This document shows, piece by piece, positions 24,071 through 33,514 of a stretch of 41,968 bases of DNA. The position numbers were made by a program, and so were the translations under genes. Below the pieces are notes generated by a model. That model searched no databases. It worked only from the letters and a program-made list of their open reading frames with translations, and was not told where the DNA came from. This stretch comes from Magnetococcales bacterium. Lineage in GTDB: Bacteria > Pseudomonadota > Magnetococcia > Magnetococcales > UBA8363. The stretch lies in contig PEAK01000036.1 of NCBI GenBank assembly GCA_002753515.1, forward strand, positions 1 to 41,968, given 5' to 3'. Each line of letters begins with the position of its first letter. Position 1 is the first letter of the stretch.

Positions 24071-27000
24071 ATGAGTGACACAGGCAACGAGCCCAAGCGC
24101 ATACTCCTCATCGACGATCAATATCTCACTTATAAATATTTGGATCGGATGCTTGACGTCGACGATCTAAAACTTTTTTTTTGCCAGGATCCCCGCCAGG
24201 CATGCCTGGAAGCCGAAAAAATTCGACCCATGGTCATCCTGTTGGATTTGGTGATGCCCAATGTGGACGGAATGACCTTGCTACGTCAACTACGCGAACA
24301 TCGTGTCACCAGCAACATCCCCATCATTCTCCTGACCTCCATCGACGAACCCCAGATCAAGGCGGAAGGCTTTGCGGCTGGCGCCAGCAATTATCTGGTT
24401 AAATTCCCTGATCGGGTGGAAATGATTGCCCGCCTGCGTTACCACGCCCATACCTTCGTGCGTATGGCACGTAAATCCAGGGAGTGTGAAGCGTGTTCCG
24501 ACATTCTTCAATCCGATATCAAGGGCATCGTTTTGCTGGATGTCGTCTCGAAAACCATTATCGATGCCAACGAAACATTTTGTCAGATTATCGGGTTTGA
24601 GCGCCGTGCCTTGCTGGGTCATGAGTTGGGCGAATGTGTCCGCTTGGAGGATCGGGATTCGATACGTCGCGTCGTCAATCGGATCCCGGAACCGGATCAT
24701 CGCGTCTATGACATTTTTCTCCGACACATTTCAGGGAGTGACATTCGGGTACGCTTTTGCGTGACCATCGACACCCGGTTTCAGGGTGGTGATAAAATCT
24801 CCGTCTTCTCCTTCGTCATGGATCGTTCCGATACTTCGGATGCTTCTGATTCGGACTACAGTACGCAATTTCGCCTGCATGCCGATATGATTCCCGGAAT
24901 GGTATGGATGTGTAATCGGGAGATGAAACGCACCTTCTTCAATGATGGTTGGCTGATTTTTACCGGTAAAATCATGGCGCGGGAATTGGACGATGGCTGG
25001 CTGGAGGGCGTTCATCCCGAAGACGCCGAGGATTTGCGGACCCGTTTCGCCGAGGTTTTTGCCAAGCGCCAACGTTTTTCCATGGAATATCGTTTACGCA
25101 CCAAGGATGGGTCTTATCGCTGGGTGTATGACACGGGCTTCCCTTTTTTTGCCCAGGGGGAAAATTTTCTCGGATATACGGGCAGTTGTGTAGACATCAA
25201 TGAGCGTAAGGGCTTTGAAGAACGACTGCGCAATTTTAACATGGAATTGGAGACTCGTATTCATGAGCGGACCATCGAATTGCAAATGGAGGTGGAAGAG
25301 CGAAAAAAAGCACAGATGCGAGAGCGCCATGCGCGTGAAACGCAGAATACCATAAGCAACATGTTGCGTATTGCCCTCCTCTCCATCCCGTTGAAAAAAA
25401 AGCTGGAAACGGCACTGAGCATGATCATCAACGCCCCCATCGGCAGCCTGTTGGCCAGAGGGGCCATCCTGCTCAAGGATCGGGATCAGGAATCCTTATC
25501 GATGGTGGCGCAGCGCGGATTCAGTGAGCTGTCCCCCCCACCCTGCGCCCATATCAAATATGGTCAGTGTCTGTGTGGTATCGCCGCCCGTCGTCACGAA
25601 AACATATTTGCCACACAGATCGACGGACTGACCGACATTCGTCCCCCGGATGGGGAAATCCATGGGCACTATTGCCTGCCCATTCTTTCTGAAGATCGGT
25701 TGCTGGGGGTTCTGGCCATCTATGTCAACCATCGAACCGAGCATGATCCAGACGAGGAACGCAATTTTCAAGCATTCAGCAACACGCTGGCCACTATTCT
25801 GGAACAAAGTCGGACCGAAGAGTTGCAACGGGAAAAAATGGCTGCCGAAGCGGCCAATCGCGCCAAAAGTCAATTTTTGGCCACCATGAGTCATGAAATT
25901 CGTACCCCCCTGAACGGCATCCTGGGTATGACCAGTCTGCTATTGACCAGCGAAATGACCGACGAGCAGCGCCGGCGTCTGCTGCAAATTCACCAATCAG
26001 GCAATAACTTACTTAACATTCTCAATGATATTCTCGACATCTCCAAAATTGAAGCCGGTATGATGATCGTGGAGTCGCGCCCATTTGTACTTAACGAGGT
26101 CATCCGGGTGCTGTCCAATCTGCTGGAACGCAAGGTTGCGGAAAAGAAATTGATCTACAGTGTCACGATCCATCCCGATGTACCCCAATTTGTCAAAGGG
26201 GATTCGGTTCGACTGGGGCAGGTATTGAATAATTTGCTGGCTAATGCTGTTAAGTTCACTCAGGAAGGTCGGATCACCCTGAGTATTACCATGGATGATC
26301 TGCAATTTCATCAGGGTCTGATACGTTTCACCGTCGAGGATACCGGCATCGGTATCTCCAGACAGGCCCTCGCTGGATTGTTTCAACCATTCACCCAGGC
26401 TGATGAATCGACTACCCGGAAATATGGCGGAACCGGTCTGGGTTTGGCTATCAGCCAACGATTGGTGGAAATGATGGGGGGGAGAATCGAAGTGGACTCG
26501 GAACCGGGTCGGGGTAGCCGCTTCTCTTTTACCGTACGTCTCGGGATCACCCGGGAATCGCCCTCATCATCCATACCCGATCCGGTTTCGCCCAAACAGC
26601 TCGTCGTACAAACCCGCCGCGTCCTCAAGGGGGGACGCGTGTTGCTGGTGGAAGACGATCCCATCAACATTGATGTGGCCCGCGACACCTTGGAGCAAGT
26701 GGGTTTGCAGGTCGATGTGGCCCGTAATGGTGTCGAGGCATTGGCAACCATCATCGGAGATGGCGTTTCCAATACCCAACGTTATGATCTGGTGCTCATG
26801 GATCTCCTGATGCCGCGCATGGACGGGTTTGACGCCACCCGTCTGATCCGCAAACATCTCACCAAGGAACAACTACCCATCATAGCCATGACTGCCAGTG
26901 CCATGAGTGGTGAGCGGGAACGGTGCTTGAGTGCCGGCATGAATGACCACCTGCCCAAACCGGTCGAACTGGAAATGCTCTTTACCGTCCTGTCCCGATG

Positions 27001-27724
27001 GATACAACACACACCCAACGAATCGGAAGAAAAATCTGTCCCCATGTCATCTGCGGGTCAAAGGACCAGGGGAGATGATCTCGCGGGTGCCGATAACTTC
27101 GACGCCATCAAAGGCTTCAAAACGATCGATGTGGTTACAGCAACGCGCAAATTTGGCCATAATCCCAAATTTTATTTGAAGCTGCTCCGCGATTTTTGCA
27201 AGGGGTACGCCGATACCGGCAAAAGCATACGGGAGGCGTTGGCTCGGGGTGCCTTTGAAGATGCACGTCGACTGGCCCATACCATGAAAGGGGTATCGGG
27301 CAACATTTTGGCCCGTGATCTTTCTCAAGCAGCCCAGCAATTGGAAATCATTATCGCTTCCGATCCAAACACCGAGGTGTGCAACGAGCCCTTGCGGCAT
27401 TTCAACGACGCATTGACAAAAGTACTTCGGGAACTTGATCAGATCGCTCAGGAACATGGCCTTGAGGTCGACCCCCGGGAGGATGTGTCTATCGGCGATT
27501 TACCCACGGGTCTGGGCCAACTGGTTGTTGATCTGCAAAACAACAACGCACGCGCCCTGGATCTGGCGAGGCCGGTCAGTACCTGGCTCAAGGCAAAGGG
27601 ATTCGCGGAAGAACATGACCATTTCGTCACAGCGATGGACAAATTTGACTTCAAAGGGGCTTTGCAACAACTGCAGACGGTTTCCGGCAAGCTTGGCTTC
27701 AATATTTTGGAAGGCTCTCCATAA
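24071..27724 (+). CDS. hybrid histidine kinase, REC-PAS-PAS-GAF-HisKA-HATPase-REC-HPt
   Basis: 1217 aa with no membrane segment, so a cytoplasmic phosphorelay hub. Receiver 1 (8-130; D59, K111) is close to that of the diguanylate cyclase at 6903 (same YLVK-P arrangement). PAS domains span about 140-250 and 265-380, followed by a coiled coil (380-425). A GAF domain follows (430-580) with a C500-L-C502 pair. HisKA has H608 in [10 protein letters not shown]. The ATPase domain has ANAVKFT, DTGIG and [10 protein letters not shown]. Receiver 2 (855-980) has D911 and K963, and an HPt domain (1010-1125) has H1070 in AHTMKG. A further 70-residue C-terminal helical module is shared with other kinases of this locus. 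The ATG at 24071 is chosen over a TTG at 24050. Its stop and the next start share TAATG. Confidence 0.92.
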   Translation: MSDTGNEPKRILLIDDQYLTYKYLDRMLDVDDLKLFFCQDPRQACLEAEKIRPMVILLDLVMPNVDGMTLLRQLREHRVTSNIPIILLTSIDEPQIKAEGFAAGASNYLVKFPDRVEMIARLRYHAHTFVRMARKSRECEACSDILQSDIKGIVLLDVVSKTIIDANETFCQIIGFERRALLGHELGECVRLEDRDSIRRVVNRIPEPDHRVYDIFLRHISGSDIRVRFCVTIDTRFQGGDKISVFSFVMDRSDTSDASDSDYSTQFRLHADMIPGMVWMCNREMKRTFFNDGWLIFTGKIMARELDDGWLEGVHPEDAEDLRTRFAEVFAKRQRFSMEYRLRTKDGSYRWVYDTGFPFFAQGENFLGYTGSCVDINERKGFEERLRNFNMELETRIHERTIELQMEVEERKKAQMRERHARETQNTISNMLRIALLSIPLKKKLETALSMIINAPIGSLLARGAILLKDRDQESLSMVAQRGFSELSPPPCAHIKYGQCLCGIAARRHENIFATQIDGLTDIRPPDGEIHGHYCLPILSEDRLLGVLAIYVNHRTEHDPDEERNFQAFSNTLATILEQSRTEELQREKMAAEAANRAKSQFLATMSHEIRTPLNGILGMTSLLLTSEMTDEQRRRLLQIHQSGNNLLNILNDILDISKIEAGMMIVESRPFVLNEVIRVLSNLLERKVAEKKLIYSVTIHPDVPQFVKGDSVRLGQVLNNLLANAVKFTQEGRITLSITMDDLQFHQGLIRFTVEDTGIGISRQALAGLFQPFTQADESTTRKYGGTGLGLAISQRLVEMMGGRIEVDSEPGRGSRFSFTVRLGITRESPSSSIPDPVSPKQLVVQTRRVLKGGRVLLVEDDPINIDVARDTLEQVGLQVDVARNGVEALATIIGDGVSNTQRYDLVLMDLLMPRMDGFDATRLIRKHLTKEQLPIIAMTASAMSGERERCLSAGMNDHLPKPVELEMLFTVLSRWIQHTPNESEEKSVPMSSAGQRTRGDDLAGADNFDAIKGFKTIDVVTATRKFGHNPKFYLKLLRDFCKGYADTGKSIREALARGAFEDARRLAHTMKGVSGNILARDLSQAAQQLEIIIASDPNTEVCNEPLRHFNDALTKVLRELDQIAQEHGLEVDPREDVSIGDLPTGLGQLVVDLQNNNARALDLARPVSTWLKAKGFAEEHDHFVTAMDKFDFKGALQQLQTVSGKLGFNILEGSP

Positions 27725-28851
27725 TGCTCCCCACTTCTCAGCGTCGCATTCTCCTTGTTGACGACGATGCTCAAAGCATTCGACTGTTGCTGGAGGTATT
27801 GCGCCCCCTTAATCTGGACGTGCTCGTGTCCACCAATGGCCAATCGGCCTTGGAAATTATCGCCCAACAAACCCCTGACCTGATCCTATTGGATATTTTG
27901 ATGCCCGAATTGGATGGTTACGATGTTTGTCGGGCCATTAAAACCAATATCGAAACCAGAGACATACCCGTTATCTTCATTTCCGCCATGTCGGAAACAG
28001 AGGATGAAAGTGCCGGTCTGAAGCTGGGAGCGGTGGATTACATCACCAAACCGTTTCATTTCGATATAGTCCGTTCCCGGGTGCAAACTCACCTTGAACT
28101 GCGCACAGCCTACCGGGAGTTGGCTCGGATCAATCATAACCTATTGGAAGAAAGACGTCTCATTGAACGGGTATTGGCCAATACCCGGGAATCGGAACAG
28201 TTTGACCGACGCTACCTCGCCACCTATATCGCCCCCAAGGAAATTTCCATGGGGGATATCCTCCTGGCAGCCTTTCGCCCGGACGGCACGCAGCATGTCA
28301 TGTTGGGAGATTTTACCGGACATGGGCTGACCGCCGCCATTGGTGGTCCTTTGGTAGCCGATCTTTTTTATGCCCGCACCGCCCGCAATGATGGTATGGG
28401 GGGTATCGTTGAAGAAATTAATTTAAAGTTGTTTCGCACGCTGCCCGAAGGGATGTTCATGGCGGCCATTTTTTTGGAGATCTCCCCGGATCGTCGGAGG
28501 GTCACCCTGTGGAACTGTGGCATGCGTGAGGCTTATTTGTTTCGCGATGGACGTTGCCAGGAAAAACTTTCCTCAACGCATTTCCCCCGTGGATTGATGC
28601 AGGTTTCCGAACCTTTGGGGATTGAAATAGAAGTGCGTCCCGATGACAAACTTTATCTCTATAGCGATGGTTTCGTTGAGGAAATGGATGCGGAAAAGCG
28701 CATGTTCGGTGCGGAACGGTTGCTGCAACTGCTGCAAAAGATTGCCCGTGGTGAGGAAACATTTGATTTTTTAGCCGATACGTTGGCTCGTTACCGGCCC
28801 AAGGGAGAACCTCAAGGCGACGATATGTTCATGGTAGAGGTACGCTGTTAA
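27724..28851 (+). CDS. REC-PP2C (SpoIIE/RsbU-like) response-regulator phosphatase
   Basis: 375 aa. A receiver (5-125) has D57 in LLDILMPELDGYDVC and K109. A coiled coil (125-160) links it to a PPM/SpoIIE-type Ser/Thr phosphatase domain (165-375). The metal-binding motifs are visible: MGDILLA (D178), LGDFTGHG (D196), LYLYSDG (D315) and GDDMFMVEV (D366/D367). Such proteins dephosphorylate STAS-domain antagonists in partner-switch systems when their receiver is phosphorylated. A STAS gene follows after one repeat element, which makes it the obvious substrate. The start overlaps the preceding hybrid kinase stop by one base, suggesting that kinase as phosphodonor. The TAA stop lies within the terminal inverted repeat of the downstream element. 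Confidence 0.93.
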   Translation: MLPTSQRRILLVDDDAQSIRLLLEVLRPLNLDVLVSTNGQSALEIIAQQTPDLILLDILMPELDGYDVCRAIKTNIETRDIPVIFISAMSETEDESAGLKLGAVDYITKPFHFDIVRSRVQTHLELRTAYRELARINHNLLEERRLIERVLANTRESEQFDRRYLATYIAPKEISMGDILLAAFRPDGTQHVMLGDFTGHGLTAAIGGPLVADLFYARTARNDGMGGIVEEINLKLFRTLPEGMFMAAIFLEISPDRRRVTLWNCGMREAYLFRDGRCQEKLSSTHFPRGLMQVSEPLGIEIEVRPDDKLYLYSDGFVEEMDAEKRMFGAERLLQLLQKIARGEETFDFLADTLARYRPKGEPQGDDMFMVEVRC

Positions 28852-29055
28852 ACCGCAACCAGTACGGGATATGTAGTTTTTCAGCGTCCAGTACGGGATA
28901 TGTAGTTTTTCAGCGTCATTCCCGCGAAAGCGGGAATCCAAAAAGCTAGGGAATGGTGTGTAGGTTTCCTGGATCCCCGCTGAAGCCTGCCCTCGAATGC
29001 TTTAATCGGGGGCGGGGATGACAATAACTACACATTCCAAGATGGCTGCGGTTTA
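28849..29055. repeat. dispersed hairpin repeat, copy 3, with internal duplication and insertion
   Basis: This has the same ends and first hairpin as copies 1 and 2 (left TAAACCGCAACCA; right complement TAAACCGCAGCCA), but it is 207 bp long. Near the left end a 29-bp unit starting CCAGTACGGGATATGTAG is exactly repeated (28859-28887 and 28888-28916). In the second hairpin the loop is replaced by about 30 bases including GCCCTCGAATGCTTTAATC. The left terminal repeat supplies the TAA stop codon of the phosphatase gene. Confidence 0.85.
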
Positions 29056-29116
29056 GGAGCCATAAGATACCTTTTGTCACCCGTTTCCTGGAAGATGGAT
29101 ACCCCAGTGATCTTTA

Positions 29117-29479
29117 ATGGACGAACGAAGAATGATACCCTACGATAAAGTTATCACGGAACAAAATGGGACGGTTCTGATCATTCATCTATCGGGCTGT
29201 TTTGGCTATAAACTGATCCCCAAGTTTCGCGATGCCTATAAGGGTTTCGCGACGCATACGTCTGTAAGAATCGACCTGGAACGCGTCTATCAGATCGAAA
29301 GCTCCGCCCTGGGAGCACTTATGGTCATGCGCAATTTTTTTGGAGGCGACAAAGCCGATATTTCGCTGGTCAATCCTTCGAGTGAAATTCGTAAAATTCT
29401 TGAACTATCACAATATCATCGGGTCTTCAAAATAACAAACGGTCCCCACCCGTCCCAAAGTGGGGAAGCGGTAGCCTGA
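29117..29479 (+). CDS. STAS-domain protein (anti-sigma-factor-antagonist type)
   Basis: 120 aa, a single STAS domain. The pattern V.I..LSG.......F...Y.....H..VRIDLERVYQIESSALGALM matches SpoIIAA/RsbV-like proteins, with Ser62/Ser63 of IESSALG at the regulatory phosphorylation site (usually DSSGLG). Such proteins are phosphorylated by an anti-sigma or kinase partner and dephosphorylated by a PP2C enzyme. The REC-PP2C gene lies just upstream, separated only by a repeat element. No small HATPase kinase (RsbW-like) is present nearby. The next gene encodes a degenerate REC-kinase. The ribosome site before 29117 is poor; an ATG five codons later (29132) is an alternative start. Confidence 0.85.
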   Translation: MDERRMIPYDKVITEQNGTVLIIHLSGCFGYKLIPKFRDAYKGFATHTSVRIDLERVYQIESSALGALMVMRNFFGGDKADISLVNPSSEIRKILELSQYHRVFKITNGPHPSQSGEAVA

Positions 29480-29529
29480 CGGCAATGGCGTCGATGGAAA
29501 TTCATGCTCGGGAGGTGGAAGGTCCAGGG

Positions 29530-30657
29530 ATGAGCCAGTCAATCAAAAAGTCAACAGTCCTGATCGTCGATGACATGCCCAACAATATTCGGACGTTGGC
29601 AGAAATATTGAGTGATGATTACCAGGTACTTGTCGCAACCAATGGACAGGATGCCCTGAGCATTATCGCCTCGGAGGAGATTGCGGTTGTTCTGCTTGAT
29701 GTCATGATGCCCGAGATGGATGGCTATGAGGTCTGCAAACGAATCAAAGGGTCGCCTTCGGGCAGAAAGATTCCCATTATTTTTGTTACCGCCCTGAACG
29801 AAAAATTGGATGAGGCGCACGCCTTGTCTCTCGGGGGGATTGACTTCATGACGAAGCCGGTCCATGGAGCAGTGGTGCGTGCAAGGGTCCGCAACCACTT
29901 GGCCATGGCTGACATGATGCGGACCCTGGAGGAGCAAAAAAACCAGATCGAAGAATCGGCTGCTTTCAAGGAAGAGGTGAATCATATCTATCAGACCGAC
30001 CTCAGGGGACCTCTGGATCATATCGTCAGTATGATCAACATGCTGGCCTGGAATACCAGCCTGACCAAGCAACAGGAGGAGTTGGTCCTCCCCATTCTGC
30101 GCTATACCTATAAACTTTCCAATCTCATCAATTTTTCTATCGAACTCCACAAAATATCCCGAGGACAATACCTGTGTAAGTTTACCAGTTTTGACATTCT
30201 GGCCCTGATTGACGATTTTAAAACCATCGAGGGCGATTTTCTCAAAAAGAGGGGGTTCAATCTGGAAATCCTCCTTGATAACAGCCCCAGACGCGAGAAC
30301 CATGCCTTCAAGGTACGGGGTGATGTCCGTCTGTGTTACTCGATCATCAACGCCATTCTGATGAACATATTCAATGTTTCCGGTCAAGGGGACAAGGTGC
30401 GCATTGTTTTGGGAAGTGTTGAAATAGATGGTAGCCGCTTGGCCTGCGTGCAGTTCCATACCCGACATCTCTTCGTTTCACAATCCCCGGAATCAGCCCA
30501 GAAAAAACTACCCATTGGGAAAAAAGATGAAATGCGGTGGGAGTACGACCTTTACGCTGCTTCACGCATGATGAGAATTCAACAAGGCAATTTGGATATG
30601 GAGACTTCTCGTGAAACCGGAACCATGATCGCTCTAATTTTTCAGCTCCCGAACTGA
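29530..30657 (+). CDS. REC-pseudo-histidine-kinase
   Basis: 375 aa. The receiver (8-125) is complete: D57 in [16 protein letters not shown]87 and K109. What follows has the length and helix pattern of HisKA plus HATPase_c, but every catalytic hallmark is gone. The usual SHELRTPL reads QTDLRGPL (155-162), with Thr156 in place of the phospho-accepting His. The ATPase N box is [11 protein letters not shown], no DxGxG box exists (VQFHTRHLF instead), and the GLGL lid is replaced by [10 protein letters not shown]. The protein should bind neither ATP nor carry phosphate on His. It may be a receiver-controlled scaffold, for example holding the STAS protein encoded just before it. The ATG at 29530 has a purine-rich GGAGGTGGAAGG leader and is preferred to 29485. 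Confidence 0.85.
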   Translation: MSQSIKKSTVLIVDDMPNNIRTLAEILSDDYQVLVATNGQDALSIIASEEIAVVLLDVMMPEMDGYEVCKRIKGSPSGRKIPIIFVTALNEKLDEAHALSLGGIDFMTKPVHGAVVRARVRNHLAMADMMRTLEEQKNQIEESAAFKEEVNHIYQTDLRGPLDHIVSMINMLAWNTSLTKQQEELVLPILRYTYKLSNLINFSIELHKISRGQYLCKFTSFDILALIDDFKTIEGDFLKKRGFNLEILLDNSPRRENHAFKVRGDVRLCYSIINAILMNIFNVSGQGDKVRIVLGSVEIDGSRLACVQFHTRHLFVSQSPESAQKKLPIGKKDEMRWEYDLYAASRMMRIQQGNLDMETSRETGTMIALIFQLPN

Positions 30658-30668
30658 GGGGGGATCAG

Positions 30669-33488
30669 TTGCTCCGGGAACAGGAACAACTCAGAATTAT
30701 CAATGAGGTCCAGGCTAACTACATTGGCATGCAGTCGGTCACGTTGGTATTTGAAAAGGCGTTGCAGAACATTTTGCGTGTGACCAACAGCGGATATGGG
30801 GTCTTCATTGCATTCGCGCATGGGGATGTTGTCAGTAATCCTCTCATGGTGTCGGCCACGTTGCCGTGTAGCGAAAAAAAACGCGATGAATGTGACCTTG
30901 GTGGGGAAATCAGGATATGCGACAACGTTGGATCTCTCTGTGCCCAATATGTCATCGCAGAGACCCCGTTCATTGCCAACCAGTCGGACCAGATACCTGT
31001 GGAAATACTGGCATGTTTCCATGGGGGACCTCCCGCACAATCCCTTCTGGCGATGCCGTTGGTGTCCGACAGTGGCGTTGTGGGTTACGCCCTTCTCGTT
31101 AACCGACCACAAGGTTACAACACAAAATTAGCATCCTTTCTACAGCCCGTTGCAGATTGCTGTGCCCGAATCATTGGTCGTGAGCGTAGCGAACGGATTA
31201 AGAACGAAATCTTGAACGAGGCGGAGCGATCCAGTAAGGCAAAGAGTAATTTTCTGGCCCATATCAGTCACGAAATCCGCACACCCATGAACGTCATCCT
31301 GGGTATGGGACAACTGCTGTCCAAAACCGAACTGACCCACAGACAAAAAGATTTGATCTCCAAGAGCCAAAATGCCTCCGAATTGCTTTTGAACATTATT
31401 AACAATGTCCTTGATTTTTCCAAGATAGAAGCCAATCAACTCAATCTTGAACATGTGCCGTTTTCCCTGTCGGCACTGATGAAACGTGTGTTGGCGTTGA
31501 TTTCGCTGCCGGCCATCCGGAAAGGATTGGAAATTCTATTGGACGTGGATGCCAATGTACCGCCCGTCCTGGTGGGAGATCCCCTGCGTTTGGAACAAGT
31601 GTTGACCAATCTGGGTAGCAACGCCGTCAAGTTTACACAAAAAGGGCAGATTGTCTTTCGTATCACTGTCATTTCCTGCACGGATACGCGGATCACCATG
31701 CGCTTCCAGGTACAAGATACCGGTATCGGCATGGACAAAGAGCAGTCTGCCAAACTTTTTCAACCGTTTCATCAATGCGACTCCTCCACGACGCGACGCT
31801 ATGGTGGTACCGGGTTGGGATTGGCGATTTCTCAACATTTGGTGCAACTCATGGGGGGGCGAATTGATGTCGAAAGCCAAGCGGAAAAGGGCAGCCTGTT
31901 TCAATTCGTTCTGACACTGATGCACCATTCGGATAAGGAACTGACCAACAAGGAAATACCAGGAGATGTAGATGGGCTGCATATTTTGGTCGTGGACGAT
32001 AACGATGATTCCCGTGCAATTTTGGCGAGCATGCTGAAGACGTTCTCTTATTCGGTTGTCACCGCACCTTCTGGGGGAGAAGCACTGAAAGTTGTGGATG
32101 CTCTTCAGTCCAAGGGTGACGATCTGGACCTTGTCATCGTCGATTGGCGCATGTCGGGCATGGATGGCGTGGAAACCGCCCAGCGTATCAGACAGAAATA
32201 CCAATCCCAAAAACAGCCGAACATCATTCTGATGACTTCCTTTGGTTGGGACGAAGTCGCCAGCGATAAAAATGAGGAAATTTTTCAGGGTTTCTTGCGC
32301 AAGCCCACCAGCTTTTCCACCCTATTGAACACCATTTTGGAAACAATGCATGGTCGGACGGTTCGGCCCTACGAGACGCTGGAGGTTCAACGGGTTCCCG
32401 CTTCGGTGATGCAAAAAATTCGCGGCATGCGTGTTGTTGTCGTCGAAGATCATAAAATTAATTGGGAAATAGTCGAAAATTTCTTGGAATACGCTGGTGT
32501 GGCTGCCCGATGGGCACAGAACGGCCAGGAAGCCGTGGAGATTGTACTCCGGGAGAAAAACGATTGCGATGCGGTGTTGATGGATTTACAAATGCCGGTC
32601 ATGGATGGCTATGATGCAACCCGGCTCATTCTAGAGAAGCGTCAAACGACCCGGCCCGCCATTATTGCCATGACCGCCCATGCGATGGGGGAGGAACGGA
32701 AAAAATGCTTCGACATGGGAATGTCAGATTTCATCTCCAAACCGGTGGATGCCACAGAACTCTATCTGGCTCTGGCCAAGATCGACAGACCAACATCGGC
32801 TTTCGTGGAGCCGGTGTTCGGTATGACGCCGCAATCGGACAAAGGTATGCAGAAAGAGCATGCCTTTCCTCTCGAACTGCCTGGTATTGATGTCCAGGAT
32901 GGATTGGGACGAATGGACGGCAAAGCCGATCTGTTAAGTCGGTTGATACGCGATTTCGCCCACCAGAATGTCACCTTTTTCGAGGAACTCACACATCTGC
33001 TACAGAGCGGCGACCTCTATGCCGCGAAGAAAAAAGTTCATGACCTCAAAGGATTGGCCGGGGGGATTTCCGCCAGGAAATTATGGCTCCTGGCTATGGA
33101 TTTGGAAGAGGTTTTGGTTGAAGAAAGCCCGGAACGTGATGACCTGTTGGTTCGAATTCGGGAGGCGTTGGAGGAGGTCATGGACAGTGCGCGCCGCCTG
33201 GAAGCAAACGCGTATGGTGGGGATGGGGAAAAGGGGAAGCCGCTATTGGCGACGGTGTCGCGCTCCGAATTGTTGGCACAACTCCTGACGTTGAAACAAT
33301 TGGTCGATCGGGGCGATTTTCAGGCGACAACGTTGTTTCGACGCATCAAGCCGGTATTGGTAGCGCATGGATATGGCAGCGCCGCCACCGGCCTGGAAAC
33401 CAGTCTCGATTATTTTGATTTTATCGGTTTTAAAAAATTGTTAACCGACATGATGACAGAACTGGAAGAAGAGACGGCGAACATCTGA
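30669..33488 (+). CDS. GAF hybrid histidine kinase with two receivers and HPt
   Basis: 939 aa, soluble. A GAF-like sensor (15-170; C-rich, ending [17 protein letters not shown]) precedes HisKA with H201 ([10 protein letters not shown]). The ATPase domain has SNAVKFT, DTGIG and [10 protein letters not shown] (378-388). Receiver 1 has D492 in [10 protein letters not shown], receiver 2 has D639 in [10 protein letters not shown], and an HPt domain (740-845) has H791 in VHDLKG. A C-terminal helical module (865-930) resembles those of the other kinases here. The start is a TTG at 30669: no ATG fits, but GAGGGGGG lies five bases before it, an excellent ribosome site that decides the start. It begins 11 bases after the pseudokinase stop, so the STAS, pseudokinase and this kinase form one unit. 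Confidence 0.9.
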   Translation: MLREQEQLRIINEVQANYIGMQSVTLVFEKALQNILRVTNSGYGVFIAFAHGDVVSNPLMVSATLPCSEKKRDECDLGGEIRICDNVGSLCAQYVIAETPFIANQSDQIPVEILACFHGGPPAQSLLAMPLVSDSGVVGYALLVNRPQGYNTKLASFLQPVADCCARIIGRERSERIKNEILNEAERSSKAKSNFLAHISHEIRTPMNVILGMGQLLSKTELTHRQKDLISKSQNASELLLNIINNVLDFSKIEANQLNLEHVPFSLSALMKRVLALISLPAIRKGLEILLDVDANVPPVLVGDPLRLEQVLTNLGSNAVKFTQKGQIVFRITVISCTDTRITMRFQVQDTGIGMDKEQSAKLFQPFHQCDSSTTRRYGGTGLGLAISQHLVQLMGGRIDVESQAEKGSLFQFVLTLMHHSDKELTNKEIPGDVDGLHILVVDDNDDSRAILASMLKTFSYSVVTAPSGGEALKVVDALQSKGDDLDLVIVDWRMSGMDGVETAQRIRQKYQSQKQPNIILMTSFGWDEVASDKNEEIFQGFLRKPTSFSTLLNTILETMHGRTVRPYETLEVQRVPASVMQKIRGMRVVVVEDHKINWEIVENFLEYAGVAARWAQNGQEAVEIVLREKNDCDAVLMDLQMPVMDGYDATRLILEKRQTTRPAIIAMTAHAMGEERKKCFDMGMSDFISKPVDATELYLALAKIDRPTSAFVEPVFGMTPQSDKGMQKEHAFPLELPGIDVQDGLGRMDGKADLLSRLIRDFAHQNVTFFEELTHLLQSGDLYAAKKKVHDLKGLAGGISARKLWLLAMDLEEVLVEESPERDDLLVRIREALEEVMDSARRLEANAYGGDGEKGKPLLATVSRSELLAQLLTLKQLVDRGDFQATTLFRRIKPVLVAHGYGSAATGLETSLDYFDFIGFKKLLTDMMTELEEETANI

Positions 33489-33514
33489 GGCGCGACCGGT
33501 CACTAGTGGAACTT

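Noticed and set aside
29551-30468. Open frame of 305 codons on the minus strand
   Set aside because: Antisense to the REC-pseudokinase gene; the length is a by-product of codon composition of the plus-strand gene.
33489-33514. Bidirectional terminator between the convergent GAF kinase and large membrane protein genes
   Set aside because: The gap holds small palindromes (ACCGGT, CACTAGTG), but no stem long enough and no T tract.
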